Shown: piece by piece, positions 1 through 11,849 of the stretch
Position numbering within the stretch: the first letter of the stretch is position 1
Layout: each line of letters opens with the position of its first letter
Assembly (NCBI GenBank): GCA_003342895.1
Contig: PTFA01000011.1
Coordinates: 7,093,081 to 7,157,080 of the forward strand
Direction of reading: 5' to 3'
DNA from: Casuarius casuarius
Lineage: Eukaryota; Chordata; Aves; Casuariiformes; Casuariidae
DNA: 64,000 nucleotides
Made by a program: the position numbers and the translations under genes
The notes under the pieces: generated by a model
What the model was told of the DNA's origin: nothing
Databases searched by the model: none
The model's input: only the letters and a program-made list of their open reading frames with translations

Positions 1-775
1 CATCTCATCTCACCTAAATAACCAGATCCTGTTTCTATTAAAATGAATAGCACAGCAGCTGTAAATACATTTAGATTTCCTTTTTTTTTTAATTCCTTAG
101 AAGCAGCACATGGGAAAATGTGATAGCTAAAGCTAATTTAAGATGCCAAGTTTTTGTTTCCATCTTGCTCTACTTTTACATTGTATTTTTTTTTTGAATT
201 AAGCAATCAATGAAGGATACAGCCAATATGGTGTTTCTGTAAAAATAAAAATCTCATCTGTACAATAGTTAGAATACAGCTAGATGTTCCAGATGGTACA
301 CATGCAAAAAGAAGCCTAGCTTTATACCAGATGGTATTATGACCAGACATAAAGCAACTGGATAATCATTGTAATATTGTGACATGTCATATTACATGAA
401 TAAATACTGTGTTTTTCTGAGAAAAAGGTAAATTATCAGTAAGTTGAACAGCTCAAGGCAGATGTGGCACTTATCCAGGAATTACAGTCCTCAAAGAAAG
501 GAAATATTGAATAGGAACTTAGAAGACTTATTTCTTTAATTCACTCCCCTGTAGAAAAAGGAAATTCTGATTTGTCTAAATAATCCTTTACAGAATTAAT
601 CTAAGCATAGGCAACATAAAGTAATTTTGAATACTCTGTATTGCAGATATAGAACAAGAGTTTTTTGCTCTCACTCAGAATATAGTGCTCCTAACAGATC
701 AAAGTTGAGTAAATATATCTATTCTGATTTTTTTCAAAATGCAATAGACATATAGACAAAATTTTCTATTTGCAG
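1..775. other. Unassigned AT-rich sequence left of the first exon-like segment
   Basis: AT-rich sequence with short T and A runs and no convincing coding segment. If the exon pair to the right is real, this is the end of its upstream intron. A short open stretch around 457-513 has a coiled-coil-like composition, but it has no good acceptor, donor or start and is not called. Confidence 0.5.
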
Positions 776-863
776 TGACACATCACAGAAACAATTTTTG
801 ATAGAGCGTGACACTTCCTACCCAATGATACAAGATCAATATGACAACTTCAAATTTCCACAA
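776..863 (+). CDS. Candidate internal coding exon, 88 nt, unknown gene
   Basis: An acceptor-like sequence (TTTTCTATTTGCAG, ending at 775) precedes an 88-nt segment that ends at a good donor (CAA then GTAAGA at 864). One frame is open throughout: one leading nucleotide, then 29 codons. The encoded peptide is hydrophilic and non-repetitive, with acidic and aromatic residues (it contains ERDTSYPMIQDQYDNF), which looks more protein-like than random AT-rich translation. The exon ends in phase 0 and the next candidate at 1123 is open in phase 0, so the two can be joined without a shift. The upstream part of the gene would lie outside the window. I do not recognise the protein. The alternative is a chance pseudoexon, since such splice-flanked open segments are common in vertebrate introns. 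Confidence 0.4.
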
Positions 864-1122
864 GTAAGAACTTTGTACCTGTTGTTTATATTAATAAAAT
901 ATTCAACATCCTACATAAATTTCTAACTGTGAATTCCTGCACCATTACTAGAAAAAAATACATTCACATGGCAAAGAATTCCTGGATATAATGAAAACAT
1001 AACTTTTTTTTTCAATGGCACACAACCATTTTGCAAACATCCTGTGCATGAATATGTATATACTTCACTCAGATTTTATGTTATCTTACCATAGATATTT
1101 TATCTTTAGTTTTTCTCTACAG
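864..1122 (+). other. Candidate short intron, 259 bp
   Basis: Begins with GTAAGA and ends in a pyrimidine-rich acceptor (TTTTTCTCTACAG). It separates two segments that are open and phase-compatible across the junction. A short intron of this size is normal in birds. It is real only if the flanking exons are real. Confidence 0.35.
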
Positions 1123-1212
1123 ATATTTGAAAATTTTCAAGAGAGTTTGGATCAGGAGAGAAAAGGAACAGGACTGAGAAACAGCATTTTTTCCTTCTCC
1201 CTACAGATGTAG
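1123..1212 (+). CDS. Candidate terminal coding exon ending in TAG, unknown gene
   Basis: Follows the acceptor ending at 1122 and is open in phase 0 for 29 codons up to TAG at 1210-1212. The first 20 residues are polar and charged (they include FENFQESLDQERKGTG), then a short FSFSLQ segment precedes the stop. No donor is visible before the stop, so it would be the last coding exon. A second acceptor-like tract (CCTTCTCCCTACAG) lies inside the exon and ends at 1206, 84 nt after the first. Use of it would keep the frame but leave only one codon before the stop. Function is unknown. It could be a chance open segment; the phase match with 776-863 is the main support. Confidence 0.35.
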   Translation: MFENFQESLDQERKGTGLRNSIFSFSLQM

Positions 1213-2414
1213 TGAAAAGATGGAAACTTCTGCCAAGATGTCTCCTATTTAATTTAGATAGACATCAGACATCATGCTGTTAGGATATGAGAAATGCATG
1301 TTCTGTAACACTGAGGATGTAAACCTTTATAGCTGGCACTTTTATGTTCGAGGCCTGTACTCAGAGTTTGTATTGGTGAGGTAGGCAGAGAAAGTGCTGA
1401 GTTCCAGTAGCGGATCTTGGGATATAACCCAGGCTCCTAATTCCCTTCTGAACAAGAGTTGCAAGCCTAGTCCTTGCAGCGCAGGAGGGACTGACTGGGA
1501 GATATTTTCACCAATGCCTGAGAGTTGAGCCCTGAAGCAATGGAAAGACATTAGAGAATGGTATAACATGCTATTTTGCTGAGCAATTATAGAGTTCAGG
1601 ATCTAGTCTATCCTTTTTTTNTTTTTTTTTTGGCATAGAAAGCTGAAGTGACAGAAGTGATTTTTTTTTTTTCATTTTTATTCATTAGGAAACTGTGCAT
1701 GAGTTCTGTTTCTTATACCACAGCCTCCGGCTCTGTTCCTGAAAAACAATTCTGTTGCATTATTGTGCATATCCAAAGTCTTCCTGAGGGCCACCTACAC
1801 AAGAAGACCTACATCTCTTAGAAAATCTCTAAAGCAATGCCGTGTTCTGATACTGCATTGTCCCAAAAGCCTAGCTAGGCATTTGCTGTCCTTGTTTTTC
1901 AGCTGAGCTGCTTCTGTGCTCTGTTGCAGCCAAACATCTATGGACAATGTTGATTTTGATGTCATACTTCAGTCTGACCAAGCCTAAGATACATGGTTTC
2001 TAACAAGCAAATCATTGATACCTTTTGCCATAAAATGAAGTGCCTTGTCTTCCGTGATATGGAAGAGTTTCAGACGAGGCCAATGCTGCACACTTCTGGC
2101 AGAAGCATACTCATTGACAGGGTAACCAAAGGTTTTTTTTTTTGCATAACTTGTGTGGGGAATGAGATGATTTTCCCTTTACTTGCTGAAGTGCAGTGTT
2201 GCCAGTATATCAGGTATATATCAGGAACATCTTGCTGGTACAGTCTGAGGCTATCAGTGAAACCGTAAAAGGTTTCCAGTGAAAACATAGATTCAGCCAT
2301 AGCTGAACAATTTCTCCTGAGTGAAAGGACAATTCACCTATTACTTGAACTAGATCATGCTATTACTCTGGGATGTTGAGTTGAAAAAGGACCTGTCTAG
2401 GATTAGTACATAAG
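1213..2414 (+). other. Possible 3' untranslated region or intergenic sequence
   Basis: No open frame stands out. It contains a T run with an N at 1621 and further T-rich tracts near 1663 and 2132. If the terminal exon at 1123-1212 is real, this would be its 3' UTR, ending near the AATAAA at 2415. Confidence 0.25.
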
Positions 2415-2420
2415 AATAAA
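2415..2420 (+). promoter_or_regulatory. Candidate poly(A) signal AATAAA
   Basis: A perfect AATAAA hexamer lies about 1.2 kb after the candidate stop codon at 1210-1212. AATAAA is frequent by chance in AT-rich DNA, so this is only suggestive. Confidence 0.15.
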
Positions 2421-5400
2421 GTTGTAAAAGTAAAAAATTTGTACATCAAATGTTTTTGTTTGTTGCAAAAGACATGTCAGTTACAGTGGAAAAATATTTT
2501 CGTGTTTATTATTCATATCACAGTACGTAATTTATTAATAATCCTACAAGGAAGTAGGTCACATCCGTTGAAGGCTACTTTAGTCATTGAATTATAGCCA
2601 TGTCCTCAGGGCCATCAACAAAAACTGGTTAAAAAGCAGCAACAACCAAAACCCCAACACCTTCCCCTTCCCCAAAACTCTCAGAATAGCTAGTGACAGA
2701 TTTCAAGCTAGGGAGAAGGGCTACATCATTCAGTCTGATCACCAGGTATCACTTATAACATTGAACAGAACGTTTCCAATTATTTTAACTAACTTGTCTG
2801 GGCAACATGTATGCTCCAGGAGAATGCCTTGTTGTGATTTGAGGACGTCTGGAACCAGGGAATCCTCTCCTTTCTTGAGCACTTTATCTGAGAGTTTATC
2901 TACCACAGGCATAGTTAAAAAAAAAAAAAAAAAAAGTAAATAAAAATAAATGCATGTCCAGTTTTTCAGTTGAATTGTCTGTTTTCAGGTACTTCTTATT
3001 CTTGTTGTTCCTTTCTCCACTAGATTTGCTTTCTATACTGATATTGTCTTCTAAGGATAAATGCATGCAGTACTCAAGTCATCTCTCTTTTCTTAAAGGT
3101 GAAAAAAGGCTCAGTTTCTAATACCACTCACTCTTAGGATTTGGCTTCTCATCTCAAAACTTTATTTCTAGATGTCTGTTATTTTTTTGAATGGTCCAGT
3201 TCACAAATTGTTCCATCTCACTTTGCATGACTTTTCTATCCCTAATTATCTTTCTCATAGTTGCTAGGATCTACAGATGTTTTCAGCAACAGTTCTTCAT
3301 CCTGACATGAATAATATGGACTTAATATTGACAAAGATCAATAATATTGATCTTTTTGGAACCCTCTTAAACTACATACATCCCTAAAATCAAGGAAAGG
3401 ATTTTTGTTTTCGCATTATTTTTCTCAGGCATCTAGATCCATTGCCTTTAAGCTGCTGCTGTGCTTTTTATCAATTAAAACATTTGCACAGGTACTATTA
3501 CTTCCAGTAATAGTTACCATGTTTTTGTACTGCCAAAGCTAAAAGCTGAGTCTCCCATAAAAAGTGAAAATTGTTCAATCTGTGTTCTAGCCTCAGTTAT
3601 TTTATGCTGATTTTACATTTGTATATGTTATGTCAAGGACACCTGGTATGTTCTGAAACAGTTTTTGAAATCTGAATTTCCCCAAACTAACCCAAATAAA
3701 CATGCAAATATCGAATAGAATGTGTAAATAGAACTATCTGTTAATACCAATGTTCCATTTGCACAGAGAGATAATAACTTTGTAATTTTCACTACAGCTA
3801 TTCGTTAATAGTAAATTTAAAATGTTAACAAGTAGGAATGACACAATCTTTAAGATATCAAAGCAAAACCTGTCTATCTATCTATTATCATTTGGGGGCA
3901 CTTGGACCAGTGACTTCCAACAGAACTGCTTGTAATCTGCATAGGCACATGAATTGTACTGAGCACTGTTGACGTTTTGAATGAGGGGAGAGTTCCAGCC
4001 TGGAACTAAAATGTAATGAAAACCTCTTGGTGTATGATACAAACAATGCTTAACAATGTACTGGGGGGGCAGGGGGAAGTGTATGGTGGTGATAACAACA
4101 GCTGGGGAATGATGAACACTCTTGCTTTTCCTCCTGCATTCATACTGGTCTCCAGCATAGTGATCTGGTTTACTTTGGGTATGTTCTATCACCTTGCATA
4201 TCTAGAGAAGGAAACATATATATGTATGAATTGTACCTAAGGGAGAGATGCAGCTTTGAGTTTAGCGATGTAAATTACAAAATGTTGTAGTCCACAGAAC
4301 ATAAGATTCATGGGTTTTTTTCTGAGGGGCACTCTGATGTGAACACATTATTTTAAATTAGGAAAAGCATAAGGAAAACTTAATTAGTGAAGACCACTGG
4401 GGAAGAGGTCTTGAGTTTGAAAGAGCAGCAGTGAAAAATGGAAGAAGTTAACCAAATTTTCCTCAGTTAATTTTGAATAAATAGACATACTTGTCAGGGT
4501 GTTGAAAGAGAGCCTATGGATCATAGCATCTTAAAGCAGAGACTGCTTTGTCTACCAGAGACAATGACATGCGAGTGTATACTTCCACTTGTTCCTTCTG
4601 TAGTTTACAGAAGTAAAGTTTTTTCCACTGGAAAAAACTTGAAATTTTGTGTAGTTCTACAGGCAAAAAATTTCCAGCCTTGAAAACTGTAGTCACATCT
4701 TGTTGAGACTTCCTGTTTCCTTGCTTCTGCCCACTTCCCTTTGATTACAATAGCAACTGCTTTGAAAGCAATGACAGTGTCATGCATTTGTATTCTGCCT
4801 CCCTTTACTCCTAAGGTGTAGTAAATTCTCATGAGCAAAGGTCCAAATCTTGAGAGAAAAGAAAGATTTTTGATTTTAGTTTAGCTTGTTGGAGTACAGG
4901 TTGCTCAAAGTATTCCTGTATTTACTGTAGTTGTATGTGAATTCTTTATTCTTTTCAGACTGAAATAAAACTTGAAATGTGTTGATTAAGTATATCTTGT
5001 AGCATAAATGTGTTTGTGTGTGTACAGCTTAACTCAGTGCTAGTATTTCACTAAATTTCCTGGCTGAAGCTGGCTGGAAGGGATTATAAGCAATGTAGAT
5101 GTAAAAGAGAAAAGATACGATTTGTCAGTAAAGGATGTGAATTAAAGATTAAACATAAAATGGGGGTACTTAGCAACAGTTCTGCAGACACAGTAGAATA
5201 ATGATTTACAAAAAGAGGCATTTAAAGATTGCTTAGAATTAGATTTAATATTTAACTAAACTCCAGAGAATGACTTGCAAACTAACATCTGGTATTGTTG
5301 TTATGTGACAAAAACACCAATCTGAATATTGCCTGGAGTCCTTTATCTCTGGAGCCATAGGTCAGTTGTCATTCTTTATCATAGAGAAAATGCACTGGAA

Positions 5401-7128
5401 ATTTAACATAGGATGTGTGTCAAGCCACTACTAGTGTCACACAAAAGAGTTATGTTTTTATAATGATCTTATGAAAAATGTCCATCTCATGCTTCTGTTG
5501 TCCTTGTGATCTCTCTGACAATGCCAAAACGGATGGTTTATCCCACTCTAAATGAAAATATTGTGCCTCAGAGATGATAACCAGATGATACCTTTACTCC
5601 ACAAAGTAATCAGCACTACCCTCACTACCTGCCTCAGCGAACCTTGTCTTTTCCCGAAGCATGCAGAGTCGAGTAGCCAGTTGTGCCCCGAAGGTGAACA
5701 CAGCTGGGCTTTGGCGGCCCAAGGTGAAAGGAACTGGTTTCCAAACTGAGCAGCTGCACACTATTCTTAGGTATAATTTAGCAGTTTTTTCCTCAGTTAT
5801 GACCAAGCAGAGTCCAGATTTTACTGAGGCACTCAGACTATATCTCTGTGCATGTGAACGCGTAGCAGACAATTTAGGACTCTCTTGATTCCCAACCAAC
5901 AGTGAATCACCAGTGCCAGTTTAAGAATAGTGAGTGCAATGTACGGCTAGCATGAGATAATCAGGCAGCCACTTACTGTAATAAGTGAAGTGTGGTCTCA
6001 GTGTGTAGTATGATGGGAAGTGTATTATAGTGCTCTATTGTAAAGGGGACAATGGAGTATGAGCCAGTGGGAATTTTTTTTTCTATTCCTGTGGAAGTTT
6101 GACTTTAACATTTTTCACTCATTCAAATATTAGACCAGAAGTAAAACATTTCAGTTGCTCAAAAATGAATCATTTCAAATAATTAGACAAGGCACATTTC
6201 ATTTTTAGGTATGGAGTATTTAAAATGCTTAAAGTCTTACAAAAAGACAAAACAAACCCTTAGAATCAGCTTGGCATTTGAAAAACTTCTTTTGAAGAAC
6301 TGTGAATTTTGAGAATTGTCAGGGTGCCTTTTTTTCCCTTCTTGGATAGTTTCTGTTTCAACAAACTGATGTTTCATTATCAAACGATAAAGTTTTATTT
6401 CCTGTCAAGATCATATGACTCTCATATCAAAATCCACAGTTTATTNTTGTTTCTTCAGATGTAAACTGATGATATAAGCATTTAGAAAAATGCAAGTTTC
6501 TAGGATATTCTACAAACTCCTCTAATATGTTATCTGACTTGTATAGATTGAAACATAGATACTCTGTTCTTGGTCAATGCATAAATTTAATTGTCCCATT
6601 TTTGTCACTTACTGTGTCTGATGGAGACAAGTGGAATATAATTTAACCATTTCTAAACTGTACTTATAGAAGGCAGTCTTCCGTATTTCCCTATCACTTC
6701 ACTTTGAACTCATCAACTTGCAAAAATTCCAAGTTGCCTAAGGCTTCCTAAGGATATTTCATATTGAATGTAATGTAATTTTTTTTTACTACAAAAAAAG
6801 AAATAGTTTTGATAGAAAATATAAACTAAATGAACTGTTTGACTACAAAACGGTGATCATTAGAATTCCAGAATTCTTTTTTCAACACTTCCTCTTTAAG
6901 GCCATTTAGAAACCATAATAGTGATGATTTTTACCACTTCTGAAAATCAGTGTTCCTGATGATTCTTCTAAGCAGTTGAGGTGCCTTTAACATTGTTGAA
7001 ACTGTTACCCCAAAAGCTATTTGCTGAAGCAGCAGATGAGCAGTTAACATTTAGAAAAAAATCCCTCCAGCTTTATGCAATTCTGAATGAATTATGAACT
7101 TTTGAAATCTTCTCCTTTTCTTTTTCAG
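2421..7128. other. Unassigned AT-rich sequence
   Basis: No gene recognised. It holds a TCTATCTATCTA tetranucleotide stretch near 3872-3884, a G-rich stretch near 4062-4076, and an islet of higher complexity at about 5590-5900. That islet is open on both strands in overlapping frames and contains several CpGs but no clear splice signals or start context. Confidence 0.5.
2917..2935. repeat. Poly(A) tract, 19 nt
   Basis: An uninterrupted A run followed by A-rich GTAAATAAAAATAAATG. The sequence to the left is not recognisable as a processed gene copy or SINE body, so I treat it as simple low-complexity DNA. Confidence 0.8.
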
Positions 7129-7178
7129 TTACGAATCCTGAGTGTAGCATAAAAAGAATGGATTATCTAACAAAAAAG
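7129..7178 (+). other. Exon-like 50-nt segment, coding status unknown
   Basis: A long pyrimidine tract (TTCTCCTTTTCTTTTTCAG) is followed by 50 nt ending in AAG and a consensus donor GTAAGA at 7179. The splice signals are among the strongest in the left third of the window. One frame is open (two leading nucleotides, 16 codons). In phase 0 it meets TAA after seven codons, which would give an alternative C-terminus if spliced after 863. It could be a coding exon, a noncoding RNA exon or a pseudoexon. Confidence 0.25.
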
Positions 7179-10100
7179 GTAAGACAAATGTGAAGGATGA
7201 TGTGTTCCAAGAAGAATGCATCTGTTAAAGGCATTTTGATTACAGAGCTTGCACACACACATTCATTAGAAAATAAGGCAGTAGACTGTCCTTCCTAAAA
7301 TATCAATGGCACAATAACATTGATTTTTCTATACAGTCAAATAAGTTGTAGGCTTTAACAGGTCTGTTAGTGAGAAGAGGTGCACTAGGGTAATCGATAC
7401 TTGATTTTCATTGAGAAACCATTGTATGCTAGAGTCAAAGGTAAAAGAGAGAGGAAAAAAATGGTGTGCATCCTGCAAATACTGCAGAGCCACCACAATG
7501 CCTTAACCAAGTATCTTGGGGTCATGGTCTGTCAAAATAGAGCAGTTTTTGGGTTGTGATAGGAATGGCTGTAAGTATAGTACATTATAGAATCAAGTAT
7601 ATCTGTTCTTGAAAGTAGCTTCTGGCTACCTCTAGCATTTTCAGCAGGGCTGTGTGGTTCAGAGGTCTTTCAATGCACAGCAGTATTACCATGAGAACGT
7701 CTTGCAAGATCTGGTAATCCTGCAAGTTGGGCATTCACTGGAATAGAAGGCAAACTCCCTCCTCTTGCCTTTTGAAGATTGTTCAGAATTTTCATTTTGA
7801 AGGAACACAGGCAACTCATCACATTTTTTTTAATGGTACATTTCTCTGCATAAGTAATGTAAGTGATCTTTGTGAATTATTGTTTTGCTATGAATGACTT
7901 AAATGCAACAAGAACTGTGTGAGAATGTGTATGGATTAGGGTGGGAGGGGGATGGATTTAATTACTTGCTTTTAAGATGTAGGCTAATTATTACAGATTT
8001 CTTATGCTACTAAGAAATCTGTAAAATCACAGCTATAAACACCTGTGTCTATCCCCAGGAAGTATTAATTTGCCCTCTTTTCTTGGAAATTAAAAAACTT
8101 GAAAAGGAATAATGGTAGGCAATGCACTTTTGGGTAAGTTTTCATAGCTGCAGCAAGCATCCAATATGTGTGCTCATGCACAAACTTACCTAGTGAATAT
8201 ATTTAATTTTGAATGTGCATTTACCTGTTTTTGCCCTATTAAACAAAATCCTAGAGATTATATCTAAAAGGTAGATAAAGATTAAATTCCAGCTTCTTTA
8301 ACAAAATGCTAGTTGTTGCTCTTTCTCTGCTTACGTTCACTGAGAGTTCAACTGGGAGCTGGAGAGATTCTTAGATGAGTGAATCATAACTAGAACAGAC
8401 AAGAAATATTGCAGCAACATGGCCCTATGAAAATCCATATATATGTAACAGAAATATGTCCTAGAGTTATATACCACGTATAAGAGCTTTATTAAGCCAA
8501 TGGAGTTCTAAATCTCGTAATGATTTACTGACTTTTCCTATCCCAAACATTTTCGGTTGCAATCTCTTTTGTACTATCCTTACTTTGTGTGAGTGGAGAG
8601 AAGAGGAAAGGAATGTGAAAAACATTGCTATAAAGAAAAGATAAATAAACCTTTTCTTTCCTAAGGAAAAGAAAAAAAGTCAAATAAAGGAGAAATATAC
8701 ACAGAAAACTTATTTTGCTTATATAATTTTGGACAGCTGAAAGATTATTTTATTTTCTTTTTCTCTGCCGGATGTCTTTTCACATGTGACCCATACAGGA
8801 AAACTCATTGAATTCCACCTCATCATTGCATTGTGTTAAGAGGAACTAGTATTTGTTCAAAAAAAAAAAGTTTGGGTGAACTTACACTATTCCAGTACCA
8901 ACGTAAAATGAATTGATTTCACTGCGAATTCGTTCTGAGGACACAAAATCCTTTAACAGCTTCAGTCTCAAGAGTAGCAGAACAGTCACCAATATCTTTG
9001 CCTGATACTTTTGACAAAGGAAAAATATTAAGGGTTTCACCAGGCAACAAAAAGAGAGTCTGTCGAGTGATTTTCTTCCTTGACAAGAATTCAGACTCAG
9101 AGCAGGAAAGGAGACTTTTTCTAACTAGAGCAGGTCTTTTAAGCAGAGGAGTACAGCTAGCAATTCTCTTTCTTGCCATGCTCAGTGCCCTTTAGGCTAA
9201 CAAACTACATTTCTTTCTGGACACTGAAGTGGTAGGCGAGTTATCAGAAAAGGTGGAGCAAGTGAATTTGTCGTTTTAATGGGAGACTGCTTTGCTGTAA
9301 GTACGTTATACACTAGTTTGCCAATTGTATTCCACTACAGTTAATTTAATACTGCCATATGCAGTGACAGGGCTGGGAGGGAAGCTGTTCATTCCAGTTA
9401 GAGCTGGCTATTGAAAAGTACTGCTTTCCAACTCCATCCTTTCTGCTGGGGGCTGCACTGCCACCACTTGCTGGGGGGAAGCTTGTTCTCCCACTGCCAT
9501 CTCAGGCCCTGACCAAGGTCCCATCTCCATGGAGAAGAGGAGCAATACCTGTCCAGATAACTCTGTGGCTGCCTCTTGAGCCATTTATTTAAACACTCTT
9601 TTAGCAGCTCACCCATGTATGATAGTAACTGGGTTTTATGATGAAGTATGTATCAAATCTGAAAAGTAGGCTGCTTTGTGCACTCATATTGCCTTCATCA
9701 TTGTTTTGATGGCTGTGTCTTAGGATTCAAAGTCTGTTTTTATTTACAGTGCTGTGGATCCAGAGTGACTTCACTGAGATGCATTAGGTGTGCATTGCAT
9801 GGTAAAATTTATCTGAAAGGTTGAAATAAAATGCATTAACAACAAATAGCTGTAATATATTTGGTTAGCTGGACCATCGCATGAGTTGTTATTAGCTGAT
9901 TCTTTCTCTTCTTTGGAGTACATGTAGTGCATAATGAGGTGCAGAGGGAAGACACGGCAACTATTCTCAAGGGATTTATGTAAATAAGAAGTATTTGTAC
10001 TTTCCTCAGCAATATCAAATTTCTGAGCAAAATGTTTCAAAAAAAGAAAAATCCGGGGAAATGGTGCATAAAATGTGCATGAATCAGGTCCTAACTCTGT

Positions 10101-10789
10101 AATCTAACTCTTGGGGAACAATTAAGGCATTACAAAGTCTCAAGGCATTTATCTGTCATTTTTACTGGGACAAGGGGAATTAAAAAAAACCTAATGGAAA
10201 TCTTAATTATACATACCTAATTATGAAAATTTCACAGAGTAGAAGTGCAGAAATGGAAAGCTTCCTAACACTAATAACACTGCTTCCCTGTTGGAATCCT
10301 TCTCTAATCTTCTATATGGAAAGGAAGTGTAAATTAAAACACACCATTGCGGTTCTGTGAGGAGGATTTTACTAGGAGGTAAATGCCCTTGCTAATACAG
10401 GAATCAAACACAACACACCTTCTTTAATTGTAGAAATTTAGAAGTGTGTGTATATGGAGCGTATGCATATACATATTTGCAGGAATCAAATAAGCCGCAA
10501 ATTACAGTATTACCCTATAACTTAGAGTAAGATCCTGCCTCAGCTGTAATCATAATCTTAAGAGTTCAGACAGGTTTTGTTTTTAACTCGTCTGTATAAT
10601 CCAAAAGATATTGAGTCCGCAGCCGTGGGATCCTGAGAGAGAGAATGCATAGTGCAAGGTCTAGGAATATTGAAGAAGAGGTAGGATACTGACTGGAGGA
10701 TATAAACTGAGTTAAGTTGGGAGGGACCAAGCCAGCGGAGCCATTTATAGCGACACGAAGCAAAGGGTGGTGGGAGGGGACATAAAAAA
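7179..10789. other. Unassigned AT-rich sequence
   Basis: No gene recognised. At about 8919-9195 there are overlapping open frames on both strands in a more complex patch, without convincing splice sites. At 9230-9296 a 67-nt segment is open and ends at GTAAGT, but its acceptor is weak. Confidence 0.5.
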
Positions 10790-11126
10790 GACTTTGAAAG
10801 TGAGGAAGCCCTTTGCCTCTGTGGCTCCCATCCCCTCCTCTCCCCACGGTCAGGCTCAGCCTGGGTCCCCAGGGCTGGAGGTAAACCCGCATGTGCCATG
10901 GGGTAGGGGAGCAGGGCAGCAGCCACCATGGGGGCCGGGCAGCCCCCAGTGGCTCCCCTTGGCCGGGAAAGGCAATGCTGGGGCAGAGGGTGTTGGAGAG
11001 GCCGAGCCAGGGAGCAGTGAGGTCAGCCTGGGGGACAGGCTGGCTACAGCGGTGAATGAGGCTATATGGCACCGGGGTGGTCGTTGGCGAGCCAGGCCCA
11101 GCTGCTATGCAGGTAGTTGGGGGTAA
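10790..11126. other. GC-rich segment, about 340 bp
   Basis: An abrupt rise in GC content, with about nine CpGs by eye, between AT-rich flanks. Open frames run on both strands, as expected from the lack of AT-rich stop codons, and give Pro/Gly/Ala-rich translations with no recognisable domain. It lies about 0.7 kb left of the stronger CpG-rich block and could be part of the same regulatory region. No splice or promoter element is clear. Confidence 0.4.
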
Positions 11127-11794
11127 AACGTGTCTGTGGTTGGTTTGTTTTTTTCTGGGGAAGATAAGTTGATAAAGAAAAGGGTTGCCAAATTCATCTT
11201 AATTAATGCTACAAAGCACGAATGCATCATGCCTCTTTGAAAAGTGTACAGCCAAGAAGAATAGGATAAAATCCTGGTCTTGGTGTAATGTTTCCATTTT
11301 TAGCAGAATAAAAGCNAGCTAAAAAAAAACCCTATTAAAATGGTATTTGCATTGCCAGTCCTCTGTTCATGCGGATAATATAATTTCACTATGGGCCTCG
11401 TTCCTTACTTCGTGAACATCCAGAATTCCCAGCAGAAATAATTAATGTGCATGGGATGCACATTTTACCTTTGTAAAATCTTCTGGCTCTTTTTGGTTTC
11501 AGGGATTGGATTACGGAAGAAACATTTCATCAGTACTAAGCCTCCATTTATTCCTCTCAATTATAAGTACTTAAATGAGGCATTTATGTTAAGCACCTCA
11601 CTCCCCCCTTCGGTAATCACAGGCAGAGCACGTGCCCTCCACAAATCATGGTTATCTGACTGCGAGCAGAGCTTACAACAACAAAGCTCCCGAGTTGCCT
11701 AAATTCGGGTTGGATGTCCGCAAGCGAGTTGCTGTGCATGGATTTGTGGAAATGCAAGTCAGAAAAGAGCGCTGAGATCAACTGCAGCCGCCCT

Positions 11795-11833
11795 ATTTTA
11801 TTTTATTTTATTTATTTTAGTTATTTACTTAAT
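11795..11833. repeat. Degenerate (TTTTA)n low-complexity tract
   Basis: Repeats of ATTTT/TTTTA directly left of the CpG-rich block. Simple-sequence expansion. Confidence 0.8.
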
Positions 11834-11849
11834 TTTTTTGCCTGGGTGT

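Noticed and set aside
457..516. Coiled-coil-like open stretch on the + strand
   Set aside because: No pyrimidine tract, start codon or donor, and only about 20 codons.
2587..2943. 118-codon open frame ending in a poly(A) tract, considered as a processed pseudogene
   Set aside because: The sequence has no recognisable protein similarity, the Lys tail comes from the A run, and no target duplication is visible.
5973..6040. Open - strand segment with a GTAAGT donor
   Set aside because: Short, and of a kind expected many times by chance. It served as a warning that splice-flanked open segments are common here.
9230..9296. 67-nt open segment ending at GTAAGT
   Set aside because: The acceptor (CTGGACACTGAAG) is weak and the peptide is short; it is no better than chance.
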